DNA from: Basidiobolus ranarum | Taxonomy: Eukaryota; Basidiobolomycota; Basidiobolomycetes; Basidiobolales | Direction of reading: 5' to 3' | DNA length: 26,949 bases | Assembly: GCA_040143965.1 (NCBI GenBank) | Contig: JASJQH010000127.1 | Coordinates: 1 to 26,949, forward strand | Part shown: in pieces, positions 21,348 to 26,949 of the stretch | Numbering within the stretch: position 1 is the stretch's first letter | Layout of the letters: the number at the start of each line of letters is the position of its first letter | Translations under genes and position numbers: made by a program | Notes under the pieces: generated by a model | Database searches by the model: none | What the model was told of the DNA's origin: nothing | Seen by the model: the letters and a program-made list of their open reading frames with translations, nothing else

Positions 21348-22842
21348 TTATATTTTAATAGCAAGGATGCGATTTCAATCACCTGCTGAGAGATCGTTTG
21401 TTAGACTCTTTATGAACAAGAGATCAGTTGGCTTTTACTGTGGATTGGTGGCATGAAGAGACGGGGGTTAGGAAGTCAACACCAGATAATTGACGTTCAA
21501 TGAGGCTCAAGGGAGTGTTGAGAAGATTCTCACGTATTCCACTTCACATGTGTATTAGAGTCGAGTCTAGATAAATCCAAAGTTCCACACCATTTGGGCC
21601 TCAATGTAGCATGGATTAAGGTTGAAAAGCCATGGTTACCTCATCTTGGTTGATCACAAATGACGTATCGCGTCTGTATATCATACGAACTATAACTGGA
21701 ACCGTAGCTCTCCTTCGCAAAAACAACGAACTCACTTCTCCTAAGTGTTTCAAACATATCTAAATAAGGAATATCACCCAAGTATGGGACTTGTGGTGGC
21801 AGTGATTTGGACTACTCTTAATTTGATGTATCCAAAAGTCATCCACTTTGTAATAAAGTCACTTTGGATTGGCCGGAATGCACGAAAGCTAGGCTCAAAG
21901 CTTTTCAAAACCTAAATATACGCTAGCTCAACTGTTCAAATATTGCTAGTCCCTTCCAAGAAATGAATGCAAGCATTAATCATCGATGTAGCCTAGCCTT
22001 CCGAAAACGCTCTCTACCAAATTAGAATCCATCACGTTGCATTTATATATCCCACTGCCAATTCCTCTCTACCAGTCAAATGAAGTATCTAGCTCTCGCT
22101 AGAAGTTTTAGTTTTAGAGTAGCATGCTATCTAGTACCATTGGCTCAATGGAACTATACGGTTTGTGTGATTAAATAAGCTAGGAATATTTCAACTCTCG
22201 TCTTGTCACAGATCAAACCGATGCAGATCATACCTGGAAAAAAATCTACAAGTTGGTCTAGGCTGGCAGAATTCCCATATATGTGAATTAGTTCACCTGA
22301 TATTCACCTACTGGAGTGAGAATTTTGTTAACGATTTACCAGCTATAGGTTGTTTTGGCTAGCTAGAAACGTGTTACATTTCTTGTAGTCAGCATGGTAA
22401 GATGTCGGTGATATTACCTGGATATATAGTTGCACTACAAAATGAGTGGACAGTTATTAGAGCCAAGAGTCACTATATTTGAATTTGATGACCCTTGAGC
22501 TTAATAATATGCTGGCCATAGCTATGCATGCTGTTTAACAGATAGTGACAGCCAGCCACAATCTAATCACACTAGACAAGCTAAAATACTAATCACCAAA
22601 CCAGATGATTTCCGATTAATCACTTGTGATCGGATTCATGAAAGTGCCGATGATACAAATCGCGACTGCGAATCAGCGCTTTAGCGCTAAAACATTCGTC
22701 ATATTAGTGCTAAAACTTCATATAATTTTTGGAATCGGGATCAAGCAACGCGGTTTGAGTCTAGTATAGAATAATCAAATGGAATTTGTTTGGATCATGG
22801 TTGCTGAGCAATCTAGTATACTTCTATTCGTAGGTTTCAACA
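21348..22842. other. Intergenic stretch with weak signals
   Basis: No firm gene. A 32-codon frame at 22080-22178 starts MKYLALA 30-odd bases after a TATA-like TTTATATAT at 22042 and is discussed under findings. A small repeat pair (TTAGCGCTAAAAC and TTAGTGCTAAAAC) lies at 22681-22716, next to an AGCGCT pair. Confidence 0.4.
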
Positions 22843-23234
22843 TCACTCTGCCACCACTAATCTTCCAGTTAAATGTATCCACATCACTCTAGAGCCTATA
22901 ATTGTTGGTATCTCCCTATTGTTTTCATCTCCACTCAGAGTCACAAGAGACTCGTATGTTTTACGACTTGATTGCTCAGTCATGTTGGAGAAATTCTCAC
23001 ACTGCTTAGTGAACTCAAGGGCTTGTATTGGTTTGAAAAATTGAACTCCTAGCATGAGCAAGGTATATCAAGTATGTTCCAATTGTAATAAACAAGTGTT
23101 AGCCATACATAAGCTCCCATATTCTGATTCTGAGGTAATTTTATATCAGTTATATGTAACAATAACAGTGTCCAATGTCCAAAAGAACCTATTATAATTA
23201 GGAATTGTATACCTCCGCCATGCACTGCACTCAA
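22843..23234 (-). pseudogene. Possible remnant of a membrane-protein gene, unknown family
   Basis: Two adjoining minus-strand frames meet at about 23049-23061. The upstream one (23234 to 23049) encodes a hydrophobic stretch (FLIIIGSFGHWTLLLLHIT) and a Tyr/Trp-rich segment. The downstream one (23061 to 22843) is hydrophilic with EFTKQCENFSNMTEQSS and a possible N-glycosylation site. The change of frame has no obvious GT..AG intron to explain it, and the upstream frame has no ATG. An LTR begins at 23248, directly beyond its 5' end. It may be a decayed host gene or two chance frames; I recognise no family. Confidence 0.2.
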
Positions 23235-23247
23235 TGCTACTCATAAT

Positions 23248-23405
23248 TGTTAAAGTATTTAGGAGCCTGTTGGAAGTGGTTTGGAGAAATAGAGAAGTTG
23301 GTGGTTTTCACTTATTGATTTATTGAGTTGAAAGTTGACTTTTATAGTTTCGTCAAGGCGTAAACAAACAAACATATAGAACGTGTTAAGAAAGGTCCCA
23401 GGAAC
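23248..23405 (+). mobile_element. LTR fragment, plus orientation (copy C, 5' part)
   Basis: The first ~158 bp of the LTR family seen at 4390-5296. It begins with TGTTAAAGTATTT and stops at the junction with an inverted LTR end at 23406. It is broken; only the 5' part is present. Confidence 0.7.
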
Positions 23406-23485
23406 TGTTGAAATTAGCATTGCCTAAATACCTATATAGTCATATATAGCTTAGTATTTAGTTATTCTATATTGAACTAAGATAT
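23406..23485 (-). mobile_element. LTR fragment, minus orientation (80-bp 3' end)
   Basis: The last 80 bp of the LTR in reverse orientation, beginning TGTTGAAATTAGC. It is almost identical in inverted form to 23746-23825. It abuts the start of full-length copy D exactly at 23486. Confidence 0.7.
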
Positions 23486-23825
23486 TGTTAAAGTATTTTG
23501 GAGCCTGTTGGAAGTGGTTTGGAGAAATTGGTGGCTTTCACTTATTGATTTATTGAGTAGAGAGTTAACATTTATACTTTTGTCCCAATGTAAGTAAACT
23601 AACGGAAAGAATATGATAAGGAAGGTCCCAGGAACATGTGTACAAAGTTTGGGGCTTCTTGAACAAGTTTGAAAAATCTATATATCTGAGAACTTCCAAG
23701 TTGGTAAAAATATTTCAAGTAAATTCCTTATGAGAATAATGAGTAATATCTTAGTAAAATGTAGAATAACTAAATACTAAGCTATATATGACTATATAGG
23801 TATTTAGGCAATGCTAATTTCAACA
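23486..23825 (+). mobile_element. Full-length solo LTR, plus orientation (copy D)
   Basis: About 340 bp with both family termini, TGTTAAAGTATTTTGG at the start and AATTTCAACA at the end. It is the most complete copy in the window. It lies inside other fragments of the same family. The five bases on each side do not match, so no target-site duplication is evident, as expected if the surroundings were rearranged after insertion. No retrotransposon coding region is present. Confidence 0.75.
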
Positions 23826-23966
23826 GTTCCTGGGACCTCTCTTAACACGTTCTATATGTTTGTTTGTTTACGCCTTGACAAAACTATAAAAGTCAACTTT
23901 CAACTCAATAACTCAATAAGTGAAAACCATCAATTCTTCTAGTTCTCCAAACCACTTCCAACAAAC
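23826..23966 (-). mobile_element. LTR fragment, minus orientation (copy E, 5' part)
   Basis: About 141 bp corresponding to the first part of the LTR in reverse orientation, from GTTCCTGGGACC to CCACTTCCAACAAAC. It mirrors copy C and forms the outer part of the right palindrome arm. It is broken at both ends relative to a full copy. Confidence 0.65.
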
Positions 23967-24070
23967 TGTTGAAGTATTTTGGGAGTTTGTTAAGGATGAA
24001 GAAAAATAACAACAAATGTATATATCTCGGGTAGTAAGGAAGTTTGGGGAGTTTTAGACAAATTTCAACA
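23967..24070 (+). mobile_element. 104-bp TG..CA element with the same termini
   Basis: It begins TGTTGAAGTATTTTGGGAG and ends AATTTCAACA, the terminal sequences of the neighbouring LTRs, but its ~75-bp interior differs from them. It may be a heavily reduced LTR, an LTR of a related family or a small non-autonomous derivative. No target-site duplication is seen. Confidence 0.45.
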
Positions 24071-25194
24071 ATCTACCTCCTGAAATACTGTCAAGTTACA
24101 ATTTGCAGTTAGAATACTATTATTTTTGTTTCCAGTGCTGTTGATGCGAGAGGCAATGTAGTGGCCTATTAGATTTGCATGCATAGCTAGGGAAATCAGC
24201 AAATATGAAATATATCAAAGCATCTATGTTTTTGATCTTCTCATCCAGCAAATCATTCTAATTGCAAACTGGAAAACTTTGGTGATGCACCAGCTTATTA
24301 TATGAGTTTAATATTTAAATACAGATGTAAGCCAGTGACTCCTGCTTGGCAGTGCTACAGGAACTAGCAATATTGGAAAAGTAAATGATTCTTGCCAATC
24401 CTGAGTGGCTCGATTACTAGTGAGAACAATCGACTTAGAGATTTCCGATGACCTGCCGTTGGTACATTCGTATGAATTTCTCTTGCATAAACTCCATTTA
24501 TATTTACTATTATTGCGGTGAAACTATCCTGGAATTGAGCCTGTACCGCAGCGGTATGACATGTATACAGTAGCTGATAGTTGGCACAACTTATCAGGTA
24601 AGTTGGGTGGAATACGTATAAGAGAATTGTAGTGGTCAGGGATATATACTTTCTAGATAGGTAAACAAAAAAATCATATTAAAATAATAGCTGCAATATG
24701 CCCGACATTGGTGCATTTTCTTGCAAATGGTGATATTGTCACCGCCTACTTGAGAATGATCTTTCTTGCTCCTCAATCAACTCGATAGTTAACGAAACAC
24801 TGTTGATTGACAGTTCTGGAACCGCTTAAATCTTTCTGAACCATCACTTGTAATTGCCAGATTTCAAAAGAATTCTCCGACGTGTCTTGAATTTACTTGA
24901 TAACCTAACTAGGAATCTTTAGGGGTTTCTGATTCAGATAAACTTGATAATCGAAGCACGGCCAGAGTGAAGAAACACCGTTAATTCAAAAGCATTTTAC
25001 ATCATTCAGAAACTCCAGGAATACATGGCCACGAGTAATCCTCTTTGTTTTGTTGACTCTTCTTTGGAAGCCAAGATTTAATCTATATGCGCATAAACAG
25101 GAGAATGGCATTCTGCATTGAAGTTACAGTCATATGAGAACCCATTGAAAATCACGCATCTCCTTGTATTCTCGCATGAAACTTTCCCAACGCT
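24071..25194. other. Intergenic stretch after the LTR cluster
   Basis: About 1.1 kb without a gene, RNA or repeat that I can support. Confidence 0.45.
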
Positions 25195-25200
25195 TATATA
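25195..25200 (+). promoter_or_regulatory. TATA box of the microgene
   Basis: TATATA lies 41 bases before the ATG at 25241, a spacing that would give a very short leader. Confidence 0.35.
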
Positions 25201-25240
25201 CTATTACCAATACAGTGCCAACCGTTTGACCACTCAGTAC

Positions 25241-25476
25241 ATGACCGATCTTCAACATACGCTTCCTATAGACAAGTAAGGTTTTTGTGTTGGCAAAATC
25301 AATCTCGACAAATAAAACGAGAGAATACTGGAAGCAGGCTCAAGTGGGATTGGTATTTGAGAGAACCACCCTATCAAGTTAGCCAGGTTGGTGCTGTGTG
25401 TACCCTACTTATGATCGTTAACATATGTATCTTTCTGCCTCATATGTTTGGAAACATTGATGGACCATTCACTTAA
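25241..25476 (+). CDS. Two-exon microgene for a 57-residue single-span membrane protein
   Basis: Exons are 25241-25275 and 25338-25476. The 62-bp intron has a GTAAGG donor and a CAG acceptor and splits a Lys codon (K12). Splicing joins MTDLQHTLPIDK to LKWDWYLREPPYQVSQVG and restores an open frame to the TAA at 25474; unspliced, the first exon ends within one codon of the donor. The product has a polar N-terminus (1-25), one hydrophobic segment (about 27-48: AVCTLLMIVNICIFL) and a short polar tail. There is no cleavable signal peptide, so a tail- or signal-anchored organelle protein is likely. Intron length and signals match the other genes here, and a TATA lies upstream. It ends 144 bases before the MFS start. 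I do not recognise the family. The alternative is chance, since both exons are short. Confidence 0.5.
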
Positions 25477-25620
25477 ATAGTACCAGCTTTACTACTTTGA
25501 AGTACGTAAATCTTCCTCAGTAGCCATTAATCCATAAGAGTCTTCCCAGCATTTATCCTTGCATCTTTAACTTGTTCTTCAAAAATCGAGCAAACGTAAC
25601 TACGCTTAATTTCTAAAAAC

Positions 25621-26949
25621 ATGATTGACTTAACCCTTGGTCAAGCAAACCCCAAGGTAGAAGCTTGCGAAAAAAGTATCCATGGTGAGTCTGTAGGCGG
25701 TCAAATAGCCACTTACTTTAAACATCAGTTTGCCTTGAAGCCTGTCATTCAACAAGACCCTCGAACATTTTCAAAAGTAAGAAAGGGACTTATCGTGGCT
25801 CAAGTTGGTATTGCTGGTATGCTAGGCCCTTTAGCATCTACAGTGTACTTTCCCGCTCTCCCTACCATTACTGCGGATATGAATGCATCTACCACGATGG
25901 TGAACGCTACTGTATCTTTATTCATAATGTTCATGGGCATTGCTCCAGTTTTCTGGGCAAGTATATCGGATCATTATGGAATTCGACGAATGCTGTATTT
26001 AAGCTCAATCGCAATTTTCATCGGTGCTACTATCGGCTGTTCTTTTGCAAGTAATATTACCCTTGTGTTGATACTACGCTGTATACAAGCTTGTGGATCC
26101 AGTTCCCTGTTTAGTTTAGGTGCAGGAACTATCGCTGATTGTTTCGCTATTCACGAAAGAGGAACAGCAATGAGCTTACTTTTCTTAGGTCAATATCTTG
26201 GACCATTACTAGTAAGTTTACCAAAGCAAAGAACGGTATCTTTGTAGTCCAATGTATTAATCATTATTCCTATTTTGCAACTAGGGACCAACTATTGGCG
26301 GATTTTTAACTAGTGGATTTGGGTGGAGAGCCACTTTTTGGTTTTGTGCGATATTTGCTAGTATCATTTTGTTGGTAATGTTTTTCACATTACCCGAAAC
26401 ATATAGAGAGGAAAGTCAATGGCCAGCCTTACCTACTGATACTACTGAATTAAACCATAAACCCGAGTGTACAGTCCCTTCTGAAATTACGAGAGTGAAT
26501 AACGCGACCGAGATTATAATCCCTGAATCTAGATCAAATCTAGTTTCTATACCACCAAAGAGAATGAATCCAGTTGCCTCACTTGGGCTGCTCAGACATT
26601 GGTTTGTTGTTGTGGTCTCTATAGAAACTGGAATATCCTTTGGGGCTATGTTTACCATAGAAACTGTTCTACCCGAACTATTTACCAATACTTATGGGTT
26701 GAATTCTGCTCAAACCGGGCTAACGTACCTAGGTGCGGGATTTGGAAATATTTTTGGAAGCCTTGTCGGCGGATTCTTTTCTGATTTTTTTTTGCGACAA
26801 GCTGAAAAGCGAAGAGGTGGCAGTAACGTTCCAGAAGATCGTTTATCATTGAACATGTGGATTAGTGGATATCTTTTCCTCCCAGGAGGAATATTACTAT
26901 TTGGCTGGTCCGTATATTATGGAATACATCTTGCTGTACCAATCATTGG
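25621..26949 (+). CDS. DHA1-family MFS transporter, cut by window end
   Basis: Exon 1 is 25621-26211 and exon 2 runs from 26285 past the window edge, across a 73-bp intron (GTAAGT..CTAG, phase 0). 418 residues are visible. A polar N-terminal tail (1-52) precedes six membrane spans from about 54. MFS motif A appears as SISDHYGIRRM (114-124). Antiporter motif C, GQYLGPLL|GPTIGG (190-203), is split by the intron. After span 6 a cytoplasmic loop (about 227-290) holds Glu, Pro and Asn, and spans 7 onward follow from WFVVVVSIETGISFGAMF. Motif C marks H+ antiporters; the layout fits the 12-span drug:H+ antiporter-1 (DHA1) family of the plasma membrane. Substrate is unknown: drugs, polyamines, dityrosine precursors and weak acids are all carried by relatives. 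The C-terminal part lies outside the window. Confidence 0.93.

Larger units (their letters stand above)
23264..23967. repeat. Large imperfect palindrome made of LTR pieces
   Basis: Arms 23264-23485 and 23746-23967 (222 bp each) are inverted copies of each other around a 260-bp spacer. They align without gaps, every pair summing to the same coordinate total, with about 14 mismatches by hand count. Each arm contains the same junction between an internal LTR point and an LTR 3' end, so the rearranged junction was itself copied in inverted form. The spacer plus the inner 80 bp of the right arm make one full-length LTR. Confidence 0.75.

Noticed and set aside
26416-26784. Frames of 61-90 codons on both strands
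   Set aside because: Shadows of exon 2 of the MFS transporter, whose frame continues openly to the window end.

Overview
The window looks like nuclear DNA of a fungus. The evidence is a chitin deacetylase joined to a hevein-type chitin-binding domain with an apparent GPI tail, a Rhizomucor-type secreted lipase, a fork head transcription factor and a DHA1-type drug:H+ antiporter. Inferred introns are short (62, 62, 68, 69 and 73 bp) with GT..AG ends, and the spaces between genes are long and AT-rich. A zygomycete-type (early-diverging) lineage, for example the Entomophthoromycotina/Basidiobolus or Mucoromycota side, fits best. That placement is an inference from gene content and was not tested.

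Layout. 1-1.3 kb: nothing firm. 1282-1722 (+): small secreted protein with eight cysteines. 2641-3709 (+): three-exon class 3 lipase with a complete catalytic triad. 3.7-5.9 kb: no gene, but two solo LTRs of one family in opposite orientation (4390-4709 and 4977-5296). 5859-7040 (-): Tyr/Pro-rich protein with an IQ motif and a BAG domain, a probable Hsp70 co-chaperone. 8177-8611 (-): small secreted CBM18 (hevein-like) protein. 9905-11017 (-): CBM18 chitin deacetylase. 11.0-19.9 kb: almost 9 kb without a convincing gene. 19869-21035 (+): two-exon fork head factor. 21.0-23.2 kb: no firm gene, a few weak remnants. 23248-24070: a cluster of fragments of the same LTR family, folded into a 222-bp inverted repeat around a full-length copy. 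25241-25476 (+): a probable two-exon microgene for a 57-residue single-span membrane protein, visible only after a 62-bp intron is removed. 25621 to the window end (+): DHA1-family MFS transporter, cut by the window edge.

How the genes relate. The clearest functional link is the chitin pair at 8.2-11.0 kb: two same-strand secreted proteins with related CBM18 modules, one with a catalytic deacetylase domain and one without. With the lipase and the eight-cysteine protein, four of the eight most credible genes encode secreted or cell-wall proteins. The others (co-chaperone, transcription factor, transporter, microprotein) show no obvious pathway link. I see no operon-like or metabolic cluster, no tRNA or rRNA and no CRISPR. 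The points most worth following are the microgene, the catalytic-domain-free CBM18 protein beside the deacetylase, the IQ-BAG architecture and the palindromic LTR cluster.
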